This document shows, piece by piece, positions 12,409 to 23,636 of a stretch of 64,000 bases of DNA. This stretch comes from Neocallimastix lanati (nom. inval.). Lineage: Eukaryota; Neocallimastigomycota; Neocallimastigomycetes; Neocallimastigales; Neocallimastigaceae. The DNA is taken from the NCBI GenBank assembly GCA_016946835.1, contig JACVTC010000106.1, positions 88,501 through 152,500 on the forward strand, written 5' to 3'. The position numbers were made by a program, and so were the translations under genes. Within the stretch, counting starts at the first letter, position 1, and the number at the start of each line of letters is the position of its first letter. The notes below the pieces were generated by a model. That model saw only the letters and a program-made list of their open reading frames with translations. It was not told the DNA's origin and searched no databases.

Positions 12409-14064
12409 TTTAATTAATGAAAAATTTTCAAAAATGAGTTAAAAATTTTATAAAATTTTCAAATAATACAATTAATCTTCATTAATACATATTTTAATAA
12501 TTATTCACAAAAATATAAAATTTCTTTTAATTTTATATTTTTCCTTATTTGAACTATGATCATTTCAACTTATTATTGAGTTTGTAGCTAATTTACAGAT
12601 TCAATTGAGAATTGTTCTCGTATAGAGATAAATTTCAATTTCACTAGTAATCAGCTATTTTAGCGAGGGCATTTCTGATATAAAACAAATATGTGTAGCA
12701 ACATATTTGTATATTTAATAATAATTATTAAATATTAAATTTATATCTCTTTTGTCAATAGTAATATTTGAAATAATTTCTTATTCATATATTATTCAAT
12801 ATTTATATATATTATTCATTATAATATGAAATATATTAAATATATTAAATTAAATAGTTAATTTCTTCTAAATATATATAATAAGAATATTATTATATAT
12901 ATATATAATTTAACTATTCATATTTATTTTAAAGTTTATATTAAAAATACATAATACTTCTATATATTATAATATAATGAAATAGTTTTAGTTATTTTAA
13001 TTATAATTAAATGTATATATAATTGATATTATTTATTATATTCATATTTATTATATAATTATATTCTTATATATTTAACTTTATTATTCTTATTTTCATT
13101 TTAAGAATTATATAGTTATATTTATTATATTTATTATTTTAATATATATTTATTATATATTATACTATACTCCGATATAATATATTTTAAATGTATATTT
13201 ATTAATAATTAAATTATTATAAAGATTTCTAATAACTACTCTTCTTTATTTTGTAGTTTAGAGAAGACCCTTGGTTAATTGGGTTTTATAAATTAAAATA
13301 TATTAATAAAGTTTAATTAAATATAAGATACTATTAAAAATTATTGCACATAAAAGTCCCGCATATCAAATGTAAAGTCATGTGATATTATAAGGTAAAT
13401 ATATGTAATTAAATTATATATTTATTCATATTCACTATAAATATATCTTTCATTAGTAAAATAATGTTCTGAGTTATTTTTAATATAAATAAATGAATAA
13501 TATAATAAAATATATAATTACTCATTGTAAATTTTATATAATTATATAAACAATTATATAATATTTACAATATAAAGATTAATATATAATATATTACTGT
13601 AAATTCTATAGAATAGTAATATATATTAAGTATTATTAATGATTTTTTTTTTAATAGTTTTAAAGTTCAAAAAACGTAAAAAAGTATTTTCGAAAAAAAA
13701 AAAAAAAAAAAAAAATATTATAATAGTATTATAATAATTATTAATTAATTTTATTTATAATATTATTTATTATTAAATTTATAAATAATTAGTAAACTAT
13801 AAAAGAGATTTTTTTTTTTTTTTTAAAAATTAAAAAAAAAAAAATTACGAAAAATTTTAAAAAGAAAAATTAAAAGTTATTAATAAAAAATATAAATAAA
13901 TAAATAAAAAAAAGAAAGAAAAGAAAAAAAAAATAAAAACATATATATAATTTTAAAATTATATAATTAGTATATATTTATATTTTTTTATTATTATTAT
14001 TTTCTTATATTCTTTATATATAGTTTATAAAATATAATTTTTGATTAGTATTCAAAATATTAAT
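11913..14064. other. Long AT-rich intergenic region
   Basis: No gene recognised. It holds a poly-A run (12377-12403), a perfect 10-bp stem hairpin at 12685-12710, and less AT-biased stretches at 12541-12720 and 13240-13395 that match nothing known by eye. The right end should carry the promoter of the PMP3-family gene. Confidence 0.5.
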
Positions 14065-14673
14065 ATGGACAAAGTATATTTATCTTTTAATGATATTTGC
14101 TTAATTTTTATTTCATTTTTCTTTCCACCTTTAACTGTACTTATAAAGAAAGGATGTGGTTCTGATTTTTGTATAAATTTATTATTATCAACTCTCTTAT
14201 TGTTTTTCGGTAAATCTTTTTTTTTTTATATAATAATAAAATGAATAAATTAATCATTTTTCATAAATAAATGATTAAAATATATATATAAAAATGTTAA
14301 ATAAATTTTTAAATTAAAATATTGTTCTTTTTATAAACATTGATTTTAAATATAAATAGGTACTTTTCATGCAATCTATATTGTATTCAGAGAAAATGAA
14401 AGTTATTCCAGAATTGAAGATCAAAATAATGAAAATAATAATTCTGCAGCAACAAACATTCCAGATAATGCAATTGTGGTAATTCTTCCAGGAGCTAATG
14501 TTAATACAAATAACAATAATATTCCAAATAATTTACCACCACCATCATATGCTGAAAGTGAACAAATTGCTAAAGAACAAAAGGAATTCCTTTATCCTGA
14601 ATTACCAACATATGAAGCTACCTCTTCTTCTGGTGAAGCTCCAGAACAAAGAAACACTGATGAAAAACATTAA
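14065..14673 (+). CDS. PMP3 / UPF0057-family small membrane protein with PPxY tail, 2 exons, 152 aa
   Basis: Model join(14065..14209, 14360..14673), with donor G|GTAAAT and acceptor ATAG|GT. Residues 1-60 form the PMP3 domain: NDICLIFISFFFPPLTVLIK, then GCGSDFCINLLLSTLLLFFG and HAIYIVF. This two-helix plasma-membrane proteolipid family affects membrane potential and salt tolerance in yeast and plants. Typical members are only 50-80 aa; here about 90 extra residues follow, Asn-rich at first and then Pro/Glu-rich, with a PPPSYAESE motif near residue 114 and ELPTYE. PPxY motifs recruit WW-domain ubiquitin ligases of the Rsp5/Nedd4 type, so trafficking control by ubiquitination is possible (inference). 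The start ATG sits directly before the conserved domain. Confidence 0.88.
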
Positions 14674-16027
14674 ATTTATAAGTTTAAGGAAAGAATAAAT
14701 AAAATAAAGTAAAAGTAAAAAATAAGAAAAGCAAATGTCATATTAATAAAAATAAATAAATAAAATATATTGAAAAAAAAAAGTTGTTAAAAATATAATA
14801 TAAAAAAATTAAAAGTGTTAAAATAAAAAAAAATAAATTTTATAAAATTAAAGATCAAATGAAAAAAATTTCTATTTTATAAAATTAAAAGTAAAGATCA
14901 AATATATATTATTTTTGAATAAATCTATTAGTGTAAAATAATAATCTATTCAGATTATATCAAAAATATTGATATTATTATTATATTAAGATTTCATCAT
15001 TTATTATAATATACATATCATTAATCATATCATTAATAAAATAGTAATATTATTAAAAAGTTATATATTCTTAATTTCGTTTCTTAATAATGTAATGTAG
15101 TGTTGATAAATATTTAAGTTATAATTTCTATTTACTATAAATAATTTAGTAAACTATTATAAAAATTGTATTTAGAAGCACATAAAGTATAAAAGCAATA
15201 ATAAATTGCTCTTAAAATAAAATATTTTTTTATTTTGCATTGACAGTTATTATCAGACGATATGTAAATTAAAATTCAAAGTAATTGAGTAATTCGAACT
15301 ATTATATATAATAATAATTAATAATAATAGTTAATAATAATAATTAGCTAATATGTGTGGATATATGTATATTTTATTTCAACAGTAATTTTATATTGTT
15401 TATTTCAATTCAGCCATCTATCATGATTCAAAATAAAAAAAAAAAAAAAATTATTAAATAAAATAGTAAAAAAACATAAATAGTAACTATGTATGGTAAT
15501 ATTTATTTTTATTCAGTCATCTATTTTAAATAATTATAAATATAACTAAAAAAATTATAAATTTTTTATGATTGAAAGATTATTTAAAATTAATATATTT
15601 ATTTAGAAATGAAAATTTACTTTAATCATATTAATAAATCATTTTATATTATTAATAATTAATATTTTAATAATGAATATAATATTATAAAAATATATAT
15701 ATATTAAGTAGTAATATTATCATTGATATAATTAATATTTTATTTTAATTGAGTCAATAATCAGTTCATACATTTTTACATAGTTTTTTTCAATAAAAAA
15801 AAATTTTTTTTATTTATTTTTTGATATAATTTTAGAAGTTTTTTTTTAGTTATTTAGTTCATGATGATAAGAATTGTATTTTATTTGGTAATTACAGATG
15901 ATAAAAGAGTATATTTTTCATTATCATTTAATTCTTTTTCCAGTACTTTTTTATTATTATTTTGTAGCAATAATATATAAATAATATATATATTTATTAA
16001 ATAAATTATGTAAAAGGTGATTCCTAA

Positions 16028-16059
<32 letters not shown>

Positions 16060-16546
16060 AAAAAAAAGTTTATTAATAAAATGATAAAATGTATTATATA
16101 TATATATATCAATATTCCTATATTTTTATTATTAATCAATTATTAATTTTCTATTAATTAATTTTTAAAGTTAATCCATAGTATATGATATGAGTAATAC
16201 TATTTTTATTCTTTTCATTTATTCTTTTCATGTCTTTTTAAAATACTAGTTATCAATAGATAAAAAATAAACTTTTTTATAAAGTTGATTATTTGATTTT
16301 TTCTTATTGTACAAATAGATACAAATAAAATCAAAGATATTTAAATTATTATTATTTTTTTATTTAAAAGACAATCAAATTATTGCTATAAAAAAAATCA
16401 ATTCCAGAAATCACCTAATCATCTAAATATAATATCATATTTATAATGATACTATGTTTACATTTTCTTAACCATAATGACATAAATCATTATAATAAAT
16501 AAAAATTTTAGCCAATTAATTATAAACTTTTTGTTTTAAATATTAC

Positions 16547-16587
<41 letters not shown>

Positions 16588-16650
16588 AAATGTCAAAAGG
16601 TTATTAAAACAGTATTATTTTATTATTATTATTATTTTTTTTTTTTTTTT
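14674..16650. other. Intergenic AT-rich region
   Basis: No gene seen. Mixed poly-A/T, including two poly-A blocks at 16027-16068 and a long poly-A at 16553-16585. Two loosely similar segments with TCAG(C/T)CATCTAT occur near 15410 and 15515. Confidence 0.5.
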
Positions 16651-16800
16651 TTGGACCGAGAAATAATGGATAAAGAAGGCAATAGGACCTCTGTGCTCTT
16701 CCCTTTCATGTATTATAGTAGGTAATTATAATAATTATCTACCATGCATTATCTTACCGTTTCGGCGTCGACACAATCCAATCCCTAGGCATGGCTAATA
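16651..16800 (+). other. GC-richer non-coding island with a possible short reading frame
   Basis: A sharply bounded island after a poly-T tract. A short frame starts at 16666 (MDKEGNRTSVLFPFMYYSR, 19 codons) and its stop overlaps a GTAATT that could be a splice donor. The island contains an inverted repeat (TAGGTAATTAT..ATAATTATCTA) and CGTTTCGGCGTCGAC. It is loosely similar to the dispersed repeat at 31.2 and 47.0 kb (shared GACCTCT..CTTTCC..TTTCAT order). It may be an orphan first exon or a repeat; the function is unknown. Confidence 0.35.
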
Positions 16801-17569
16801 TAAAATATATTATAATTTTGTTTTTATTTTTAATATTTTTAGTATTTTTTGTCTTCTCTTATTTAAAAAAAAAAATGTTTAAAATGAAAAACTGTCTTAT
16901 TTAAAAAAAAAATCATTTAAAAAGAAAAAAAGCTGTAATAACTTTTCAAATTAAATAAAATATTAGATTTTTTTTTGGTAAATATTTCAATATTCAAAGA
17001 TTGAAAATAAAATTTAAAATATTTTATATTTCATTTTATTTTTTATTAAATTTATTTTTTTTTTTATTCATATCAAAAATAATATATAATATTTTTATTG
17101 TTATATGATAAATTTTATAATTATAATAATTATATATTTTTATATAAAAAACATAAATTAATTAGAATTTTATAAATTTTATATTATATGAAAAAAAAGT
17201 TTATTGCTTCTTTTTTTAATAATTAGTATAATTATTACTTTCTATATATATATTTATTATATCTAAGATATATTTGTTTAAATCAAAAAGTATATCTATA
17301 ATAATAATGTCTATAATTATATATATTATTAAATATATATTTTAATAATTTAATGATATATTTAATTTTTTTAATTTTATTTATTTATTTATGTATTTAT
17401 TTATTTATTTTTATTTTATTTTGTTTGAAATTAAAAATAAAATTTAACGAATAATATTTTAATTTTATTTTTAATTTTTTTAAAAGTTCATTTTATATAA
17501 TAAATTAAAAATTTTATGCCTTTTCAATAAAATTGAAAAAAAAAAATTTTTTTCTTTAATAATTCTATT
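16801..17569. other. Intergenic, 3' flank of the dockerin esterase
   Basis: Nothing coding. AT-rich with short homopolymers. The 3' UTR and polyadenylation signals of the esterase gene should lie near 17450-17569; AATAAA-like sequences are too common here to pick one. Confidence 0.5.
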
Positions 17570-18778
17570 TTACTCATTTAATTTACCAAATAAGGTTTGC
17601 ATATAGTTATAGAAACCACTACTAACGGTAATACCATCATGACCACCAGATGGAACTTCGTACCAGATATGAGCTTGATGGTTTTCATTTAAGGCATTAT
17701 GATAAGTTGATGGATATTCAGCAACTACTGTATCTTCTGTACCAGTACAAATTAAGGTAACATATGGTGTAAATTGTTTATCCTTTATTTGGAAAGTTTC
17801 CATTGTTAATAAGCCATCATTTTTTTCATCAGGAAGAACACCTGGAGCTGGTGAGAAGGCACCAATATAACCAAATAATTCTGGCTTAGAATAACCAATA
17901 TAAAGACTGTTACGACCACCCATTGAAAAACCAGCAATAGCTGTATTATCTCTGCCAGTAAGAATTGGATAATTCTTTTCCATATATGGCATAATATTAA
18001 AGAGTAATTCATTAATAAAATTATCATAACCGGCGGCATGTTCCTTAGTAAATCCTGGTTCAACTTCAATACCGTCTTTTGGAGCATAAGTATATGGATA
18101 AGCAATAATCATTTCTTTAGCCATACCTTTATTCATTAAATAACCAGCTATGTTTGGTGTACCATATTTTGATTTAATTAATGAATTCTGGTCAGATAAA
18201 ATACCATGTAAAAGATATAAAATTGGGTATTTCTTTTCCGGATTATAGTTTGGTGGAAGAAGAATATTCATTGGACGATTGGATTTAGTATTTTCAGAAT
18301 AATAAGTAATTCTTTGGAGAGTACCATAAGAAATACCTTCTTGTTCATAAAAGGCAACATCTGGACAATTAGCTGTGATATTAAGTTTATTCATATAGCT
18401 TTTAGCATATTCAGCCATATCAACAATTTCATCATTGTTATCACCATCATTAGCATATTGAGATGAATTTTCTCTATTAACAATACCACACCATTGACCA
18501 TTTTCAGAACCCCATTGACCATTATCATCAGTGACTAAAGCTTCAGATGAAGTAATACAGCAAGGATAACCAAATTTAATTGACCAACAATCGCCATCAT
18601 TAGAAGGTATACCACACCATTGACCATTTTCCACACTCCAGTCACCATCTTTATCAGTTAAAATAGATGGATAACCAATACTACAGCATGGATAACCTAA
18701 TTTTGTAGCAAAACAATCTGCTGATACCTTGGAAGCGAAAATAAAACTAACTAAGGTTATTAAATTTAAATTTTTCAT
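17570..18778 (-). CDS. Secreted cellulosomal esterase: two N-terminal fungal dockerins (CBM10-like) plus CE1/esterase-D domain, 402 aa
   Basis: Intronless. Residues 1-20 are a signal peptide (MKNLNLITLVSFIFASKVSA). Two dockerins follow, about 22-57 (CFATKLGYPCC to NGQWCGI) and 64-99 (CWSIKFGYPCC to NGQWCGI), each with the four-Cys pattern of Neocallimastigomycete dockerins that dock enzymes onto scaffoldins. After a short Asn/Asp-rich linker, residues about 145-402 are an alpha/beta hydrolase of the CE1/esterase D type: LLHGILSDQ near 189, nucleophile Ser285 in GFSMGG, probable Asp349 (GTEDT) and His380 (SGGHDG). Known relatives are feruloyl esterases and acetyl xylan esterases that strip side groups from hemicellulose; which ester is cut cannot be decided from sequence. 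All catalytic residues are present. Probably secreted into the rumen or gut lumen within the cellulosome. Confidence 0.93.
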   Translation of the reverse strand: MKNLNLITLVSFIFASKVSADCFATKLGYPCCSIGYPSILTDKDGDWSVENGQWCGIPSNDGDCWSIKFGYPCCITSSEALVTDDNGQWGSENGQWCGIVNRENSSQYANDGDNNDEIVDMAEYAKSYMNKLNITANCPDVAFYEQEGISYGTLQRITYYSENTKSNRPMNILLPPNYNPEKKYPILYLLHGILSDQNSLIKSKYGTPNIAGYLMNKGMAKEMIIAYPYTYAPKDGIEVEPGFTKEHAAGYDNFINELLFNIMPYMEKNYPILTGRDNTAIAGFSMGGRNSLYIGYSKPELFGYIGAFSPAPGVLPDEKNDGLLTMETFQIKDKQFTPYVTLICTGTEDTVVAEYPSTYHNALNENHQAHIWYEVPSGGHDGITVSSGFYNYMQTLFGKLNE

Positions 18779-18875
18779 TTTTATATTTGTATTTGAAATT
18801 CTTTTATTTTATTATTATATATATATTTTTATATTTTTTTGTAATTTAAATTATGAATTCTTATTTTTTTATTAA

Positions 18876-18906
<31 letters not shown>

Positions 18907-18997
18907 TTTTTTAGTTTTCTTTTTACTTTTTTTTAATTTTTATTTTTTATTTTATTTATTTATTTTTTTTTTTTTATTTTTTGTTATTTTAAATAAT

Positions 18998-19030
<33 letters not shown>

Positions 19031-19437
19031 AAAAAGAAAAATTTATTCTTTTTTTTTTTTTTTTTTTTTAATATAGATATTTTTAATAAAAAAAAAATAA
19101 TATAATATTATTTAATAATAATAGAAATTAATTTAATAAAATAATATTTAATATAAATTAATGAAAAAAAAAAAGGAAAAAAAAAAAATAAATTAAATAG
19201 AGAAAAATATAATATAAAAATAATATAAAAAAAAAAAAAAAAAAAAAGCATGGAAAACGGTTTGTGTAACTTAGAACTAATGGTGATTAATATTACACAG
19301 AAATTATATATTATAAAAAAAAAAAAATAAAATAAAATAATAAAAGATATTTAATTTATAGAAGAAATATTAAAATTAATATTTAATGAACTATGGTATA
19401 ATCCATAAAGAAAATAATCAATATAATATAAATAAGT

Positions 19438-19476
<39 letters not shown>

Positions 19477-19735
19477 TATATATATATTAAAATTTTTGAA
19501 ATATTTAACATAATAAAAATTTACAGATATTAACTACAAAAAAAAAAAAAAAAAAAATTAAAAGGATATAAATAAGATAGTTACATAATATAGAATAAGA
19601 AAAATTATAAATAAGTAAAATATTTTTTCATTTAATTATTATTATTTATTTATTTATCTTTTTTAATCCAATGTTATTAAGATTAATATTAATTATTATT
19701 ATTATTATTATTATTATTTTTTATTTTTGTGTAAT
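18779..19735. other. Promoter-side spacer of the esterase, homopolymer-rich
   Basis: Contains an (AT)n run at 18882-18904 about 100 bp upstream of the esterase start, poly-A at 19001-19029, poly-T at 19048-19069 and 19440-19473. No gene found. Confidence 0.5.
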
Positions 19736-19739
19736 TTAA

Positions 19740-20573
19740 TATTTATCCTTGTGATAATTATAGGAAATGAATTGAGTATTTAAAGCAATAATAAGAGAAG
19801 CAATGACCATAGAATGAACATTTGTATTACTTTGGAAGGTAGGAAAGTTCAGCTCTTATTGTCATACATAGTTTGTAATGCCTCAGATAAACCAGTATTA
19901 ATAATAGTATCAATATCATAAAACATCATAAAGAACCAGAAATACTAGAAACAATAATGATAACTTCAATTTCCTTATCAAAAATGAGAATGGTAAAGAT
20001 AATAGGTAAGATGATAGTTAAAAGAAAAGTATTAATCTTATCAGCAATACTTGGAATAAAAACAATAATAATAGCTAATAAACCATAACCAGCTGGTATA
20101 CTAAGAATACAAAGAGATAACTTATAGACACAAAGAGATACAAAGATTAAACCTTTTACAATGGCATATAATACTAAGTAATGACTTTGCAATGAAAACA
20201 CCAGCTGCAAAACCAATAAAGAAAATAATTTTACTGTAGAATTGATATCCAAAGAAACAAATACAGAAATTTGAAGCATCTGCAAATAAACCTACAACCT
20301 TTTGAATGACCTTTTGTTTATCTACTTAAAAATAATAATAATATATATATATATAATATAATATTAAAAAATATAAATATTATTAAATATTTATTATTTG
20401 TTTTTTTAAAAAAAGAAAATGTTTTTTTTTTTTTATTAACTAGATTCAATGTTTGCTGTATCGTCTCTATTAGATAAAACTAGTAATGATTCAGCAACAT
20501 TATTTAAGAGAAGACCTAAGAAAATAAGAATATAACCATAAATCTTAGTAAAATAAATAAATAAATAAAACAT
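19740..20573 (-). pseudogene. Broken TMEM198/DUF4203-like multi-span membrane protein gene
   Basis: On the minus strand an exon-like block (about 20549-20441; IYGYILIFLGLLL, then a hydrophilic stretch, donor GTTAAT) leads to a second block from 20321 with KVVGLFADASNFCICFFGYQ and IIFFIGFAAGVFIAKSLLSI. That frame then stops. The homology resumes one frame over as VKGLIFVSLCVYKLSLCIL, IPAGYGLLAIIIVF, then KEIEVIIIVSSISGS and DTIINTGLSEALQTMYDNKS. The GY, PAGY and SGS signatures are those of the TMEM198-type family of repeated membrane spans. A frameshift, a probable internal deletion between SLLSI and the Tyr-Lys-Leu helix, and later stops indicate a dead gene. A sequencing error is the alternative. 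No valid start upstream is certain; an in-frame ATG at 20573 may lie in a former intron. Confidence 0.6.
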
Positions 20574-21289
20574 TAATATATTAAAATGTAATTCATTTTA
20601 TGAGATAGTCTTTATTAAATGATTTATATTACATATATTAAATATATCTTGTTTTATATATTACTGCCAATATATTAAATTTAAAAATTATGTTTAAATA
20701 AATTGTATTATATATTAATAAATATACTTATTAATATATACATATTTAAAATTTTGAATTAATATTATTGTAAATAAAGTTTTTTTTTTTTTTTTTATTT
20801 TTTAATAATTAAAAAAATCAATAAGTTATCATAATTGTTATTTTTTTAAATTATAATTTTTACTCTGAAGGTTTTTTTTTTTTTTTTAATTAAAGTTGTA
20901 TAATTAAAAATATATTATTCCACCAATATATTTCACAATTACATATATATCAAAAAAATTTTTTAAACCGTTGAATATCTCAAGCAAGAATTAAATATAT
21001 TATAATATATTATAATAAATAATTAAATCACATAAAAATAACTCTAAAGCTTAATAGTTTTATTAATAATTTATTATTTATTATTAACATAAATATTTAA
21101 AAAATAATATATATATACTATTTCTATAATGTAGTAATATACTTTTTTTATTTATTTTAAAAAAAAAAGTAAAATATTATTAATATAGTAATAAATAATT
21201 ATTGTATATTACTAAAAGTATAAAAGCATTTAATTTATAATAATTAAGCATCAGTAATTCTTTATCATAAAATATATTAATAAAGTTGA
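20574..21289. other. AT-rich spacer
   Basis: No gene seen; poly-T at 20780-20797 and mixed A/T sequence only. Confidence 0.5.
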
Positions 21290-22830
21290 CATAATTATAA
21301 ACCCTAAATTCCTGACTTTTAGCAGATTAACAGATTAAGAGTCTCATCTGACCCTTAAAAGGATTCTTAACAAAAGAATCGTTTGCCAGACACAATATTA
21401 TGTTAAAGAAAAATAAATTGAATTTTAAATTATGATAAAAGTTACAAAGTTGCTCATTATGTCAATTTAAGGAGGACTGATATAACTGACCGAAAATTTG
21501 AAATGATCATAATTGTAAAATTGAAGAAACAATATAAAATACTTGATCGAAGAGAATTATCTCAAGTAAAATAAGACTCCCAAAATATCAAAGTATTAAT
21601 TTAATAGAAAAAGACACACTTAAACATGCGTAAGAATATATCTTCATACTCCTATAGAGACTCTTAATTGAAATTATAATTTGATATTTTAACAAATAAA
21701 ACTCAAGGCCATTAATGATGGACTGTAACATTATACACAAAGGATTCTACTCTGTGATGAATTATTTCCACCTCATGAAAATACAAAATACAATTTAATA
21801 ATATACATCATTACATACAAAGTTTTAAGCAATCAGATATTAAACTATGGCTTTTTCTCAACCACAAAGCATATATTATTAGTGTAATATATACATATCA
21901 AATACATATATATATTAACAATAATAATGGAGGAGACTGTATGTCAGAGATCCTGAGATTCCATACAAAAAAATTTAAAACATAATATCCATAATATTTT
22001 AAGTAAGATATATTAGAATAGTAATTCTTAGCGTAAAATTGGTTCATTCAAACAATAGTAGTATTATTACATCTAGCATGAATTGGGTTTAGATAATAAC
22101 TAATTTAATGTAATCATAATGCAAACTTTCGTAATGAAAGGTATAATAAAATAATAAATATAATCATGAGTTATATATAAATAGATAATTTTTTATTCAT
22201 CTATAAACTATTCTTATTAATTGAAATGTATTTAAGAAGTTATAATTATTAAACTTCAATCATTGATATTTCAATGATGAAAAAATTCAAATATATAAAA
22301 TCCTTTTAGAAATTTGGATTATAAGGAGGAGGGGAAAGTAAACAACATAAAAATAAAGAACATAAAATATTAAAGGAAAGAAACTTTACTAATTCCTTGT
22401 GATTATTATCTAAAAATCATAGTTATTTTGGAAATGAATAAAAAAATCTAATAAAGAAAATAATTAAAAATTAGCCTACAAGAAGAAATTAATTGAAATA
22501 CTGAATCTTAATAAATTATGAAACTTTTTACATTATTTACTAAATGGCTTGAATAATAAAATTAGTTATAAATGTAATTAATTTTAATACTTCAAGATTA
22601 TGGTTTATTAAGTTTACCGATATATAATTAACAATTTATTTTAATTGCAATTGCTATAACAACATAACAACATAGCGAATATATATAAAAAATATGTACT
22701 AATCTACAAAGCGGATTATAATTGAAAGTGATGTAAAACACATTATACACATAAGAAAGAGATATTCACACAAATTAAGATAGTATAATATCACCCTTCA
22801 AGAGAAAGGTTTCCAGCATATAAATAAATA
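21290..22830. other. Unidentified, less AT-biased relic region
   Basis: Composition differs from the surrounding spacer and approaches that of coding exons, yet all frames are interrupted. The longest suggestive stretch is on the plus strand at about 21430-21575, with HYVNLRRTDITDRKFEMI and KILDRRELSQVK, then stops and further lysine-rich pieces. At 21313-21361 a stem-loop has two perfect arms (CTTTTA/TAAAAG and CAGAT/ATCTG). This may be a decayed mobile element or gene; no family is recognised. Confidence 0.3.
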
Positions 22831-23325
22831 AATAAATAAAAAATAAATTGAAAATCGAAAAATAAAAATATATATAAAATTAAATAAAAGAGAATAAAAG
22901 TAGGAATGATATTAATATTTTTAAAACTATTTATTACTCAATAATATTATAAAAAAAAAAAAATTGGATGGATGAATAGTTTTTTATATGTTATTATTAT
23001 AAATTATTGTTACTATTTTTTTAAATGATATTAAAAATAAAAGTTAAAATAAAAATTATAACACAAATTAGTTTTGAGTCTTATGCTAACACCCACATGT
23101 ATAAACATTTGTGTCTATAAGTATTTATTGTAAAAATTATTATATATAAGTAATTTTATTTTTTTTTTTTTTTTTTTTTAATTTTTTTTAATTTTTATTT
23201 ATTTATTTATTTATTTTAATTTCTATTTAATTGTATTATACTATTTTATAACATTAATTTCGTTTGATTACAATAACATAAATGATGTTTTATTTAATCA
23301 AAACTATTAATAATAAATAAATTTA

Positions 23326-23423
<98 letters not shown>

Positions 23424-23636
23424 TTTAGTTTTTAGTATTAAAATTATTCCTATTAATTCCCTAATTTTGATAATTATTTATTATTTTTTTATTTTTATTG
23501 CTTACAACTATTATAAATAATTTTATTTCGATTTATCTATTAAATGTTTGATTTTTTTTTTTTTTTTTTTTTTTTAAACAATAATAATAAATAAAATAAT
23601 AATAAAAATGATAATAATAATAATAATAATAATAAA
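22831..23636. other. Spacer downstream of the Atg13-like gene, with (AAT)n
   Basis: Contains AT-rich sequence, a (TTTA)n stretch near 23197-23217, an (AAT)n array at about 23326-23421, a poly-T tract at 23550-23575 and a second short (AAT)n at 23612-23634 right next to the stop codon. Confidence 0.55.
23326..23421. repeat. (AAT)n microsatellite
   Basis: Trinucleotide AAT array of about 30 copies, perfect for most of its length. Confidence 0.9.

Noticed and set aside
12600-12680. CTAGTAATCAGC resembling a conserved small-subunit rRNA segment
   Set aside because: Only about 12 bases match, flanking sequence does not fit rRNA, and these fungi are not known to keep a mitochondrial genome that could have donated it.
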